A DNA stretch of 64,000 bases from Fidelibacterota bacterium (GTDB lineage Bacteria > Pseudomonadota > Alphaproteobacteria > Rhodospirillales > Rhodospirillaceae). The position numbers were made by a program, and so were the translations under genes. Under the pieces are notes generated by a model. It saw only the letters and a program-made list of their open reading frames with translations, was not told where the DNA came from and searched no databases. How positions within the stretch are numbered: the stretch's first letter is position 1; the number at the start of each line of letters is the position of its first letter. The stretch lies in NCBI GenBank assembly GCA_947476275.1, contig CANJPQ010000019.1, forward strand, positions 1 through 64,000. Direction: 5' to 3'. This document shows, in pieces, positions 34,051 to 44,301 of the stretch.

Positions 34051-34929
34051 ATGATCGGACCGATCCTTGCCGTAACCATGACCGTCAGCGACCTGAAACC
34101 GATCGAGGCCGCGTACACCAAATACCTCGGCTACAAGGTGGTCGAACGCGGCCAGGTGGACGCCGAGAGTGCGGCGGTGTGGAAGACACCGGCGGTGAAG
34201 GGCCACGAGTACATAGTGATGCAGCCGGAAAGCGGCGCACCGCACTACCTGCGTTTTGTCGTGACTGCGGAATACGCGGACTACCAGCCCTTCAAAACCT
34301 ATGGCTGGAATTCCACCGAGATTTTGGTGAAGGACGTGGACGCGGTTGCGGAACGTCTCAAGGGGTCGCCGTTCGAGATCGTCGGCCCGCCGCGCAATCT
34401 GTCGAGTTCCGACGAGATCAAGGCCATGCAGGTCATGGGGCCGGCGCGGGAATTCCTCTACCTCACCACCATCAAGAACCCGGCCCACCCGCTCGGCCAG
34501 GCCAAGAGCTTCGTGGATCGTGTGTTCATCGTCATTGACGGCGGCAAGGACATTAACACGCTGATGAAGTTCTGGAGCGATCTCGGCGCCGACGTGACGA
34601 AGCCAAATCCGGTTCGCCTGAGTGCGCTCAATAAAGTTCATGGCATCGACCTGGAGACCAAGCACCTGCTCTCGACCGCCAAGCTGAACGGGCCGTTCAT
34701 GGTCGAAGTCGATCAATATCCGCCGAATGTGATCGATCGTCATGTGCGCGACGGCGACCTGCCGCCGGGCACGGCCATGGTCACCATCGCGACGGATTCC
34801 ATTGCCGGCGCGAAGCTGAGCCCGGTCGGACAGACGGCCGCCCTTAAGAGCTTGATCTACGGCGGCGGCCGCAGCGCCGTCATCAAGGGGCCCAACGGCG
34901 AACTGATCGAACTGGTCGAACGCAAATAG
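34051..34929 (+). CDS. VOC family (glyoxalase-like) protein
   Basis: The protein has 292 residues from ATG 34051 (AGGAGA upstream; a longer frame into the hydrolase gene was rejected). Two VOC modules are visible: one starts PILAVTMTVSDLKPIEAAYTKYLG (in parts), the second VFIVIDGGKDINTLMKFWSDLG. The end INGELIELVE-like (GPNGELIELVERK) carries the usual last metal-ligand glutamate. The reaction is unknown: dioxygenase, isomerase or fosfomycin-type chemistry are all possible. It follows a carboxylesterase gene in an operon. Confidence 0.83.
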   Translation: MIGPILAVTMTVSDLKPIEAAYTKYLGYKVVERGQVDAESAAVWKTPAVKGHEYIVMQPESGAPHYLRFVVTAEYADYQPFKTYGWNSTEILVKDVDAVAERLKGSPFEIVGPPRNLSSSDEIKAMQVMGPAREFLYLTTIKNPAHPLGQAKSFVDRVFIVIDGGKDINTLMKFWSDLGADVTKPNPVRLSALNKVHGIDLETKHLLSTAKLNGPFMVEVDQYPPNVIDRHVRDGDLPPGTAMVTIATDSIAGAKLSPVGQTAALKSLIYGGGRSAVIKGPNGELIELVERK

Positions 34930-34998
34930 GGGCGCTACCACTCTCCGCATGCGGCCCATCGCGGTTCTCGTCTGTCGCTCGTCCTTTTGCTGCCCGGC

Positions 34999-35298
34999 AT
35001 GATTGTGCCGGAAGCGAAGACGCTGGGCTATCCGGTCAACACCGAAGCCCTGCATCACCTCATCGAAGGCGAACCGCAGGTCGATACGGTGTTCGGCGCC
35101 GCAGAAGCGGACTCCGATTGCCATGCCGGGTTCAGCATCGATCCGACCCAGTACACCCACGCGCATATTGTCATGGCGGCGATCCCCACTACGGCGCCCG
35201 CCCTGCCCAACATCCTGCATCCGCATTTCTATATCGTGCGCGGTGAGACTGGTTACAGGATCACGTCCGCGCCACCGCTGCGTCCTCCGCAGGCTTAA
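34999..35298 (+). CDS. Short reading frame of unknown function, possibly a remnant
   Basis: From ATG 34999 (or TTG 34987) the frame gives about 100 residues, MIVPEAKTLGYPVNTEALHH to PLRPPQA, with the strong G/C third-position bias of real genes in this window. The bias continues upstream without a start (SRLSLVLLLPG), so the 5' end may be lost. Histidine-rich HPHFYIVRG and THAHIVMAA resemble a cupin or secreted protein, but I do not recognise a family. It lies between the VOC gene and a truncated efflux-pump gene, so it may also be a relic. Confidence 0.4.
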   Translation: MIVPEAKTLGYPVNTEALHHLIEGEPQVDTVFGAAEADSDCHAGFSIDPTQYTHAHIVMAAIPTTAPALPNILHPHFYIVRGETGYRITSAPPLRPPQA

Positions 35299-35314
35299 CG
35301 CCCCATCGCTGTAG

Positions 35315-36171
<857 letters not shown>

Positions 36172-36323
36172 GCGCGTTCCCCTTGTCAGAGCAGCACTAT
36201 AGCAAACCAAGCGGGCCATGAGGCGAGACTTTCGGTCGCCCTGCGGTTCCGCCTCAGCAGCCCATGCACCAAGCGAGCCCATTTGCTACAGTAATCGCCC
36301 CCAGCGGATGGAAATAGGTCGGC

Positions 36324-36983
36324 ATGCGCGATGTCGAACTCTTCAGCTACGAGGCGTGTCCCTACGCACAGCGGGTACGCATGGCCCTCATCGAAAAGGG
36401 CATCCCCTTCGCGCTGACGGAAGTCGATCTCTACAACAAGCCGGACTGGTTCAAAACCCTATCGCCCTACGGCAAGGTGCCGCTGCTGCGCCACGGCGAC
36501 GCACTGATCTGTGAATCGCGCATCATCAACGAATACATCGAGGACGCCTTCCCGGATCGGCCGCTGTTGCCCGCGGACCCGGACTTGCGCGCCCGCGCCC
36601 GGATCTGGATCGACTACTGCGACTCCCATCTCATGCCAGCGCTGCATGCGTTGATCGGCGACCGGCACAATCCCGAAAAGCAGATCAAGAACCGGCAGGT
36701 CGTGCGCGAACGCCTTTTGTTCATCGAACGCGAAGGCTTGCGCAAGCTGAGCGAAGGCCCCTACTGGCTCGGCGCCGATGTGAGCCTGATCGATCTCCAG
36801 TTCATGCCCTTCTTCGAGCGCTTCCCCTGCTACGTCGAACTCTGGGATGCGCCGCTGCCTGCCGAATGCTCCAGCCTGATTGCGTGGGTCGATCTGATGC
36901 GCACCCGCGACAGCCATTTACGCACCGTCCAGACTCATGAATTTCACATGATCCGTTATCGACGCTACGACCAAGCCGCCTGA
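36324..36983 (+). CDS. Glutathione S-transferase family protein
   Basis: The protein has 219 residues. The thioredoxin-like N-domain begins VELFSYEACPYAQRVRMAL with the catalytic-type motif CPYA (Cys12), followed by GKVPLLRHGDALICESRIINEYI (in parts) and the all-helical C-domain. CPYA is typical of omega/lambda-type GSTs, which reduce or deglutathionylate substrates rather than conjugate them. The likely partner is glutathione. It starts divergently from the membrane-protein gene. Confidence 0.9.
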   Translation: MRDVELFSYEACPYAQRVRMALIEKGIPFALTEVDLYNKPDWFKTLSPYGKVPLLRHGDALICESRIINEYIEDAFPDRPLLPADPDLRARARIWIDYCDSHLMPALHALIGDRHNPEKQIKNRQVVRERLLFIEREGLRKLSEGPYWLGADVSLIDLQFMPFFERFPCYVELWDAPLPAECSSLIAWVDLMRTRDSHLRTVQTHEFHMIRYRRYDQAA

Positions 36984-37070
36984 CATTTCGCGGCCTTGCC
37001 GCAGCGCCTGTTGTGCTTTCACCCCGCCGCCCGTTCCCCCTGCGGTGCGGCCAAGCCAGGAGGCTACGTC

Positions 37071-39134
37071 ATGTCGGACAAAAGCGAAGGTAATCCCAAA
37101 GGCGCCCGAAGCACCCGCTGTGTGGCGTTGGTCGGGCCACAGGGCAGCGGTAAGACGACGCTGGCCGAAAGCATACTGGTCGCATGCGGCGCGATTCAGA
37201 ACCACGGCACCGTCGCGCAGGGCACCACCGTCAGCGACGCAAGCCCCGAGGCGCGCGCGCGTCACAGTTCGACGGAACTCACGCCGCTGCGCTGCAATTT
37301 CATGGGCGACGACTGGGTGTTCCTCGATTGCCCAGGCGCGTTCGACCTTCTGCAAGAGAGCCACCAAGGCATGCTGATCGCCGATGCGGTGGTGGTGGTC
37401 GTCGATCCGACGCCGGAGCGCATGTTGGCCATCGCGCCCACGCTGCGCTTCCTGGACGATCACAAGATTCCCCATATCCTGTTCATCAACAAGATGGACA
37501 CGAGCGACGGATCCGTGCGCGATCTGTTGGCCGCAGCGCAGCGTCAATCTACGCGCCCGCTGGTCTTGCGGCATATCCCGACGGTCGAAGGCAATCACAT
37601 CACCGGCTATGTCGATCTGGTGGCGGAGCGCGCGTATCACTACGAACTCGACAAGCCCTCGGAGATCGTGCCGCTCGACACGGCCGCGCCGGTGCAGACC
37701 GACGAGGCGCGTCGGGCGCTTCTGGAAAAGCTGTCCGACTTTGACGACGCACTGTTGGAGAAACTCCTCGATGATGTGGTGCCGGACAGGTCCGAGGTGT
37801 ATCGGCAACTGACCAAGGATTTGCAGGAGGATTTAATCGTCCCGGTGATGATCGGCGCGGCGGAGCACGAGCACGGCGTGCGGCGGCTGCTGAAGGCGCT
37901 GCGTCACGAAGTACCCGAGGCGCACGTGACCGCCGACCGTCTTGGCATCCCCGCCGGAAAACTGGTCGCGCAAGTCATGCGGGTGATCTACGCACCCCAT
38001 ATCGGCAAACTGTCCCTGCTGCGCGTCTGGCGCGGGACATTGAAGGACGGCGAGACCCTTGCCGCCCAGCGGGTCAGCAACTTGCAGGACGGTGCGGAAC
38101 CGAAGCTCGGCAAGGCACGGCTGGTCGCGGCCGGTGCGGGTGCTGTGGCTTCGTTGAGCAAACTGGATGCGGGTGTGGCGGGGACGGTGCTCACAGAGAT
38201 CGCCGCGAAGGCACCGAAAGTCTGGGCTGTGCCGCCGACGCCGCTCTACACGCTGGCGGTGGCCGCCAAGGACCGCAAGGACGACGTCAAGCTCGGCGAA
38301 GCTTTGCGCAAAATATGCGAAGAAGATCCGTCGCTGATGCTGCGTCAAGTGGCTGAAACCGCGGAGATGCTGTTACGCGGTCAGGGGGAAATGCACATCA
38401 ACCTGGCGCTGGAACGCCTCAGACGGAAGTTCGAGTTGCAGGTCCAGACCCATCGCCCCCTGGTGCCTTACCGCGAGACCATCCGCAAAGGCACGACGCA
38501 TCACGCGCGCTTCAAGCGTCAGTCCGGCGGCCATGGTCAGTTCGCCGACATCAAGGTGGAGATCAAGCCCCTGCCGAGGGGATCGGGAATTACCTTTACC
38601 GACTCGATCGTCGGCGGCGTGGTGCCGCGGAATTTTATCCCCGCGGTGGAGGCCGGTATGCGCGACAACGTTGCCCGTGGGCCGCTCGGCTTCCCGGTGG
38701 TGGACGTCGACATGCGGCTGTTCGACGGTCAATTCCACAGCGTCGACAGTTCCGACCAGGCGTTCCGCACGGCCGGGCGCATGGCGATGACGGAAGGCCT
38801 GCCGGAATGTGAGCCGGTGCTGCTGGAACCCATCCAGGAGGTGCGCATCCACGTCCCGGCGGACTTCACGTCCAAGGTGCAGCGTGCCGTGACCCAACGC
38901 CGCGCGCAAATACTCGGCTTCGATGCGCGCGAAGGTTGGGACGGCTGGGAGGAAATCCGGGTCAACATGCCGGAATCGGAAATGCAGGACTTAATTCTCG
39001 AAATCCGTTCGATTTCCCAGGGAATCGGGACTTACACCTCGAACTTCAGCCATTTCCAGGAGCTTTCCGGCCGAGACGCGGACAAAGTTGTGGAACAGCG
39101 CAAGGGACAACTCGGGAACACCGCCCACGCGTGA
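37071..39134 (+). CDS. Elongation factor G-like protein
   Basis: The protein has 687 residues, with AGGAGG before ATG 37071. The G domain has a P-loop GPQGSGKT (22-29), DCPG (86-89) and NKMD (140-143). Domain II, the domain IV segment SGGHGQFADIKVE and a C-terminal domain V follow. It lacks the canonical EF-G phrases GHVDHGKT and DTPGH, so it belongs to the divergent EF-G2 group. Its role in translation is less certain than that of FusA. No neighbouring ribosomal genes are present. Confidence 0.88.
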   Translation: MSDKSEGNPKGARSTRCVALVGPQGSGKTTLAESILVACGAIQNHGTVAQGTTVSDASPEARARHSSTELTPLRCNFMGDDWVFLDCPGAFDLLQESHQGMLIADAVVVVVDPTPERMLAIAPTLRFLDDHKIPHILFINKMDTSDGSVRDLLAAAQRQSTRPLVLRHIPTVEGNHITGYVDLVAERAYHYELDKPSEIVPLDTAAPVQTDEARRALLEKLSDFDDALLEKLLDDVVPDRSEVYRQLTKDLQEDLIVPVMIGAAEHEHGVRRLLKALRHEVPEAHVTADRLGIPAGKLVAQVMRVIYAPHIGKLSLLRVWRGTLKDGETLAAQRVSNLQDGAEPKLGKARLVAAGAGAVASLSKLDAGVAGTVLTEIAAKAPKVWAVPPTPLYTLAVAAKDRKDDVKLGEALRKICEEDPSLMLRQVAETAEMLLRGQGEMHINLALERLRRKFELQVQTHRPLVPYRETIRKGTTHHARFKRQSGGHGQFADIKVEIKPLPRGSGITFTDSIVGGVVPRNFIPAVEAGMRDNVARGPLGFPVVDVDMRLFDGQFHSVDSSDQAFRTAGRMAMTEGLPECEPVLLEPIQEVRIHVPADFTSKVQRAVTQRRAQILGFDAREGWDGWEEIRVNMPESEMQDLILEIRSISQGIGTYTSNFSHFQELSGRDADKVVEQRKGQLGNTAHA

Positions 39135-39279
39135 TATCCAAAATCGGGCTTCACCCGCGGCGGGCGGCGCGTATGATGCGCGCCGCTCCGCCGGCGGCGG
39201 AGTGCGCGGTCGGCAATAAGGGGAACTGAATCGTGCCCACAGCGCGTTCTCTAAAACGTGCGCACGACTCATAACAACA

Positions 39280-41223
39280 ATGGCTGACCTAGCACCTGTG
39301 CCCGGCCCTGACGCCGGTTCCGTTTCCGCGTCCCCGGAAGACCAGCGGCGCACACAGCGCAACCGGCTCGCCACGCTCGCGGTGGGCGCCACGGGCGTCG
39401 TGTACGGCGACGTCGGCACCAGCCCACTTTACACCCTGCGCGAGGCCTTTGGCCTCACGGGCGGCCTTGAGGTCAATGCCGCGAATATGTTCGGGGTGCT
39501 GTCCCTGATCTTCTGGTCCGTCGCGATCGTGGTCTCGGGCAAGTATGTCACCGTGATCCTGCGCGCCGACAACCGCGGCCAGGGCGGCGTGATGGCGCTG
39601 ACCGCCCTCGCCATGGAAAGCCTCGGCCCTCACGCGCGCCACCGCGGCGTGTTGCTGATCCTGGGCCTGATCGGTGCGGCGCTATTCTATGGCGACAGCC
39701 TGATCACTCCGGCCATCTCGGTCCTGAGCGCCATCGAAGGCCTGGAAGTGCCCGCACCTGGCGTTACGCCCTTTGTCGTGCCGATTGCGGTGACGGTGCT
39801 GATAGGCCTGTTCGTGATCCAGGGCGCCGGTACGGCGAAAGTGGGCGCCCTGTTCGGACCCATCATGCTGCTCTGGTTTTTCGTGCTGGGCGTTCTGGGC
39901 CTGATCCACATCGTCGACCATCCGGGGATTCTCGCGGCGATCGATCCGCGCCACGCGATCTCCTTCTTATTCCGATACGGCCCCGGCTTTTATCTCCTCG
40001 CGCCATTGAGCGCCGTCGTGCTGGCCCTCACCGGCGCGGAGGCACTGTACGAAGACCTTGGTCACTTCGGGGCGCGCCCGATCCGCATCGCATGGTTCGC
40101 ACTCGTGATGCCGGGCCTGCTGCTCAACTATTTCGGCCAGGGCGCCCTGTTGCTCGCCGATCCCACCGCCGTGCGCGCGCCATTCTTCCTTCTGGCACCA
40201 GAATGGGCGCTTTACCCGCTCGTGGGGCTTTCGACCTTCGCGACCATCATCGCCTCGCAGGCGGTGATCTCCGGCACTTTCTCCGTCACCAGCCAAGCGA
40301 TGCAACTCGGCTTCCTGCCACGCTTGGTATTCCGCCACACCTCGGCAACGGAGTTCGGCCAGATCTATATGCCGAACATCAACTGGATTCTGATGGTTTG
40401 CGTCGTAGGACTTGTGCTGGGATTCCAAAGCTCGTCCCACCTCGCGCACGCCTATGGGATCGCGGTCACCGGAACGATGCTGGTCGGCACGATCCTGGGG
40501 TATACGGTCGCGCGGCATCATTGGGGCTGGTCGCGGGCAAAGGCGGTCCCGCTGTTCTCCCTCTTCCTGATCGTGGACTTGGCGTTTTTCATCGCCTGTT
40601 CGACAAAAGTCGCAGCCGGCGGGTGGGTGCCGCTCCTCGTCGCGGCGGCCACCTTCGTCCTGATCCAGGCCTGGCGTGAAGGCCGCGCGGAAATGTCGCG
40701 CTATCAGGAGGAAGGCGCCATATCGCTGTCGTCATTCCTCTCGCGACTGACCGCCAACCGCGCGCCGCGCGTCGCCGGTACCGCAATCTTCATGAGCGCG
40801 TCTTCGACCAGCGTCCCGTCGGCCCTATTGCACAACCTCAAGCACAACAAAGTGCTCCATGAGCGCGTGGTTCTGCTGACGGTGCTTACGGAATCCGTAC
40901 CGACTGTGCCGGAGAACGAGCGGATAGCCGTGGAGACTTTCCCGCATGCGTTCTACCGCGTGGTCGCACGTTACGGATTCATGGAATCGCCCGACGTCCC
41001 GCGCATCCTCGACGCCTGCGCTGCCCGCGGACTTGCCTTCAACATGATGGAAACCTCGTTCTTCCTGGGCCGAGACACCCTTGTGGCCGCGAGCAAATCG
41101 CGCATGCCGCTATGGCGGGAGCGCATCTTCTTCTGGCTGTGGCGCAATGCCTCCAGCGCCGCGATGTTTTTCCGCATTCCACCCAATCGCGTCATCGAAC
41201 TGGGCAGCCAGGTCGAGATTTAG
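39280..41223 (+). CDS. kup: Kup family low-affinity potassium uptake protein
   Basis: The protein has 647 residues. It carries the Kup signature GVVYGDVGTSPLYTLREAF near residue 40 and about 12 hydrophobic segments, including the DNRGQGGVMALTAL loop and ALFYGDSLITPAISVLSA. A C-terminal cytosolic domain of about 150 residues completes the family layout. It imports potassium, probably with protons, across the inner membrane. It follows the EF-G-like gene by 145 bases and seems to have its own transcript. Confidence 0.96.
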   Translation: MADLAPVPGPDAGSVSASPEDQRRTQRNRLATLAVGATGVVYGDVGTSPLYTLREAFGLTGGLEVNAANMFGVLSLIFWSVAIVVSGKYVTVILRADNRGQGGVMALTALAMESLGPHARHRGVLLILGLIGAALFYGDSLITPAISVLSAIEGLEVPAPGVTPFVVPIAVTVLIGLFVIQGAGTAKVGALFGPIMLLWFFVLGVLGLIHIVDHPGILAAIDPRHAISFLFRYGPGFYLLAPLSAVVLALTGAEALYEDLGHFGARPIRIAWFALVMPGLLLNYFGQGALLLADPTAVRAPFFLLAPEWALYPLVGLSTFATIIASQAVISGTFSVTSQAMQLGFLPRLVFRHTSATEFGQIYMPNINWILMVCVVGLVLGFQSSSHLAHAYGIAVTGTMLVGTILGYTVARHHWGWSRAKAVPLFSLFLIVDLAFFIACSTKVAAGGWVPLLVAAATFVLIQAWREGRAEMSRYQEEGAISLSSFLSRLTANRAPRVAGTAIFMSASSTSVPSALLHNLKHNKVLHERVVLLTVLTESVPTVPENERIAVETFPHAFYRVVARYGFMESPDVPRILDACAARGLAFNMMETSFFLGRDTLVAASKSRMPLWRERIFFWLWRNASSAAMFFRIPPNRVIELGSQVEI

Positions 41224-41263
41224 GCGGCTGGCGAAGCTGCCTCGCGGCCGGTAAAGTCGGCTC

Positions 41264-42679
41264 ATGGTGGGGGCTCTCGTCATATACGCTCAACGCGCAG
41301 CGGCGCTGCTGCTGCTCGCGATGGCGTTGGCGGCTTGTCAGGCGCCGCCGTCGGAGGATCGGCTGAAAGCCGATCTCGAGGCGATCCTGGCCGACGCGCC
41401 GCCCGGCCTGCTTGCCGTGCAGGATGTGACACTCGACAGCGTCGAACGCGTCGGCTCCCAACGCGCAGTGTCCTTCGTCACCCATCTGCGGATCAACCGA
41501 GACCATGCCTTCAACGCGTGGGATCAATTCAATGCACCAACGCTCGCGCGTATGCTCGGCGCCAATGCAGCCGAGGTACGCGGCATCAATGCACGCCTGA
41601 ACAGCATCGGCGATATCCTCACCGTGCCTGGCCGCGCAGTCTACGAACCGGCGCAAAAGGGCGAAGGGTGGGTGCTGACGCGCCTCGGCCCGCCGCGGCC
41701 GACCGATCTCAAGCGCCAGCGGATCCGCGAGCAGGCGTGGGACGTGGCGCAGATGCTGCTGAGGGCGCCCGAGACCTGGCGCACAGTGCAGGACAATTTG
41801 GCCTTGGCGATCAGCCGTAGCCGTGGGCAACTCGCGCGGTTACGCGGCGGCTATGCGCTCGCCGGCGGACCGGTGGGGAGCGACGGCTGGTCAATCATTG
41901 AAGCGCTGCGGCGCAACGACGAACCGCGGCGGCCGGTTGTCAATCTCGCCACGACGGACGATGCCGGACTTCTCAGCATGCTGCGCGACGGCGCGGCCAC
42001 TGCGGCGATCCTGGACAGCGACCGGATCGCGACCGCGGAGATCGCGAACCTGCGCGCGGTCGCCGCGTTGTATCCCAAGCCGGTGCATGTGCTGGTACCG
42101 GCGAACTCCACCGTGGCCTCGATCGCGGACTTGCGCGGCAAGCGCATCGGACTCAGCAACGTGCCGAGCCGCGCCGGCGAGAACGTGCTGCGAGCGCATC
42201 GCGTTTCCGCGGCAACCCTCGCCGCCCTGGTGCCACTGAGTCTGTCCGAGGCTCTCGATGGTCTGGGTGCAGATCGCCTCGACGCGCTGGTGGTCGCGAC
42301 GCGCGCGCCCGACGACCGCATCGCGGCGGCCATTGGCGCCAATTCTTTCCGCCTGCTGAGCCTGGACAGCGATGCCATTGCACTCCTGACAACCGGCGAA
42401 GACCGCTATGTCGCAGTGAAGATCCCCGGGCGCATCTATGCGGGCCAGCTCAATCCGGTGACGACAATCGCCGTCATCGCAACCCTGATCGCGCCGCAGA
42501 CCGTGCCACCGGACGAAATCTCCTCACTGGCGAAGAGTCTATTCGGCCCGGTCGACTATCTCGGCACCGGAAGCGTCGCCGGCGCTCTCATCAGCACCGC
42601 AACCGCGCAGCAGGGATTGAACCTTCCGCTTCACTCCGGCGCGGATGCTTACTTCCACACGCTTGCGGGCGCGCGCTAA
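41264..42679 (+). CDS. TAXI-type TRAP solute-binding lipoprotein-like protein
   Basis: The protein has 471 residues. A lipoprotein signal (LLLLAMALAAC) places it at the periplasmic face. The centre and end fit TAXI/NMT1-like binding proteins: PVHVLVPANSTVASIADLRG (in parts), KRIGLSNVPSRAGENVLRAH, DALVVATRAPDD, and PGRIYAGQLNPVTTIAVIATL (in parts). No TRAP permease genes lie next to it, so its ligand and partner are unknown. Its stop overlaps the cardiolipin synthase-like gene by 4 bases. Confidence 0.72.
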   Translation: MVGALVIYAQRAAALLLLAMALAACQAPPSEDRLKADLEAILADAPPGLLAVQDVTLDSVERVGSQRAVSFVTHLRINRDHAFNAWDQFNAPTLARMLGANAAEVRGINARLNSIGDILTVPGRAVYEPAQKGEGWVLTRLGPPRPTDLKRQRIREQAWDVAQMLLRAPETWRTVQDNLALAISRSRGQLARLRGGYALAGGPVGSDGWSIIEALRRNDEPRRPVVNLATTDDAGLLSMLRDGAATAAILDSDRIATAEIANLRAVAALYPKPVHVLVPANSTVASIADLRGKRIGLSNVPSRAGENVLRAHRVSAATLAALVPLSLSEALDGLGADRLDALVVATRAPDDRIAAAIGANSFRLLSLDSDAIALLTTGEDRYVAVKIPGRIYAGQLNPVTTIAVIATLIAPQTVPPDEISSLAKSLFGPVDYLGTGSVAGALISTATAQQGLNLPLHSGADAYFHTLAGAR

Positions 42680-44070
42680 AGCAACTTTTCCCCGAAACGC
42701 GCGAAGAATTCATATATGCGCTGTTTCCAAGGGCGCTTTCGCCATTCGTCACGCGCAATCTCCAGTGCCGAGGCGCTGTCTTCCAGGAACAGCTTCTCCA
42801 TCGCATCCGCCGTGTCCGTGCCGAGCACGACGGCATCGACCTCGTCGTTGAACAAGACGCTGCGGTGATCGAGGTTGGATGAGCCGACGGCGGTCCAAAC
42901 GCCGTCGATGGTCACCGCCTTGGTGTGCTGAATATAGTCGCGCACTTCGTAGATCTTTACGCCGGCGCGCAGAAACGAGCTGTAGTACGACCGCTGCGCC
43001 GCCACGGCGATACTCGCATCACTCTTGCCCGGCAGCAGCAAGCGCACATCGACCCCGCGCCGCGCCGCTTGACGCAAGCCGCGTCGGAGGGCGCGGGGGG
43101 GAACGAAATAGGCGGCCATGACGTAGATCTTCTTGTCAGCGTTGCGGATCGCCGACAGGAACGTCACGTAGTAACGCGGCATGTGGTGGTCCGGCGTGCT
43201 GCCGATAATGCGTACAACTTCCGTTCCGGACTCTTCCATCGGTGGATGGAAGTTCGCATGACTCAGCGGCGGGCCGTGCTGGGCGGCCCACTGCTTCAGA
43301 AACAGAGTCTGCAATTGCCTGACAGCCGGCCCGGTGATCTCCAGGTCCGTATCGCGCCAACTGTCTGCGGCCTCTGCCGTGACACGGCCTCCTGCGCCGC
43401 CGCCCTGCCCCGACTTGCCGACGCCGCGCCCGCCGGTGCTGATGTACGTCGTGCTCAGGTTGATCCCGCCGACAATGCCGATGCGACCGTCCGCGATCAG
43501 GATCTTGCGATGGTCGCGATCGTTCGGCTTGTAGCGATGCTTGGCTTTTAGCGGATTGATCGGATTGAACGACAGAAGTTTCACGGCGCCTGCCGCAAGC
43601 TTCTCGAAGAAGGCATCCGGCGTGTTGCCGCAGCCAAAGCTGTCGTAGATCACGTGGACCGCCACGCCCGCGCGTGCCTTCGAGACTAACAGGTCCGACA
43701 GACGCATGCCGTCGCTCTCGATATCCTCGAGGATGTAATACTCGAGGTGGACATGGTCCTTGGCGGCCGTGATCGCCGCGAACATGGCGCGGAAGGTCTC
43801 TTCGCCGTCGCGCAGCAGCCGGGTCTTGTTCCCCGCGACAAGGGGCGTTTCGGCAATCGCCTGTTCAATTGCGAAATGACGTTCCATCGCGCTGATGGCC
43901 GCCGGGTCGAGGCCCGCACGGCGGAGCACCTTGCGGCTCTTGCGCATGGACAAGGGTCCGCGCACGCCCATGATGCGCGTGAGGCGCGCGACGTGACTGT
44001 TCAGGAAACGTTCGAAATCAGGGACGATCGATACACCCACGATACAAGCTGCCCGGTCCGGGTGGGTCAT
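42676..44070 (-). CDS. Cardiolipin synthase-like phospholipase D family protein
   Basis: The protein has about 464 residues. Two HKD half-sites are present: DHRKILIADGRIGIVGG and IQHTKAVTIDGVWTAVGSSN, each with the expected GG or GS shortly after. The upstream domain HLEYYILEDIESDGMRLSDLL (in parts) is also typical. No N-terminal membrane helices are seen, so the layout is like ClsB rather than ClsA. It should join phosphatidylglycerols or a related lipid. The start is uncertain (44070, or 43971); an unusual glycine-rich insert (GGRGVGKSGQGGGAGGR) lies after the first HKD motif. Confidence 0.87.
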   Translation of the reverse strand: MTHPDRAACIVGVSIVPDFERFLNSHVARLTRIMGVRGPLSMRKSRKVLRRAGLDPAAISAMERHFAIEQAIAETPLVAGNKTRLLRDGEETFRAMFAAITAAKDHVHLEYYILEDIESDGMRLSDLLVSKARAGVAVHVIYDSFGCGNTPDAFFEKLAAGAVKLLSFNPINPLKAKHRYKPNDRDHRKILIADGRIGIVGGINLSTTYISTGGRGVGKSGQGGGAGGRVTAEAADSWRDTDLEITGPAVRQLQTLFLKQWAAQHGPPLSHANFHPPMEESGTEVVRIIGSTPDHHMPRYYVTFLSAIRNADKKIYVMAAYFVPPRALRRGLRQAARRGVDVRLLLPGKSDASIAVAAQRSYYSSFLRAGVKIYEVRDYIQHTKAVTIDGVWTAVGSSNLDHRSVLFNDEVDAVVLGTDTADAMEKLFLEDSASALEIARDEWRKRPWKQRIYEFFARFGEKLL

Positions 44071-44117
44071 AAACGCACGGTTCGGCAAGTCGGCTACACA
44101 TTAACGGGAGCGAGTCA

Positions 44118-44152
44118 TTTCCGCGTAAATACGCGGAAAATACGCGGGGAAA
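44118..44152. promoter_or_regulatory. Palindromic operator-like element upstream of the cls-like gene
   Basis: Arms TTTCCGCGTA (44118-44127) and TACGCGGAAA (44130-44139) form a perfect 10-bp palindrome with an AA centre, and a third half-site, TACGCGGGGAAA, follows directly (44141-44152). The spacing looks like a repressor site. It lies about 50 bases upstream of the start on the minus strand, in the promoter region of the cardiolipin synthase-like gene. Confidence 0.5.
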
Positions 44153-44241
44153 ACCGCGATCTCAGGGGCCATCGCTGCAAAATAGAACAAACAAGGAACA
44201 TAGCGCGCCGAAGCGCCGGCGTCAAAGGTCACGGTGTGTGC

Positions 44242-44283
44242 AAAAAGAAGCGCGCGGCTCCGGAAATCCGAAGCCGCGCGCGG
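44242..44283 (-). terminator. Intrinsic terminator of the third TonB receptor
   Basis: Read on the minus strand, a long GC-rich stem with arms of GCGCGCGGCT and AGCCGCGCGC plus inner CGG/CCG pairs is followed by TTCTTTTTG. It lies about 20 bases after the TonB receptor stop. Confidence 0.85.
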
Positions 44284-44301
44284 TTTGAAGCCTAACGGTC
44301 T

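Noticed and set aside
39222-39248. GGAAC and CGTT upstream of kup
   Set aside because: The space is 18 bases, outside the 16-17 expected for EcfG promoters, so it is not counted.
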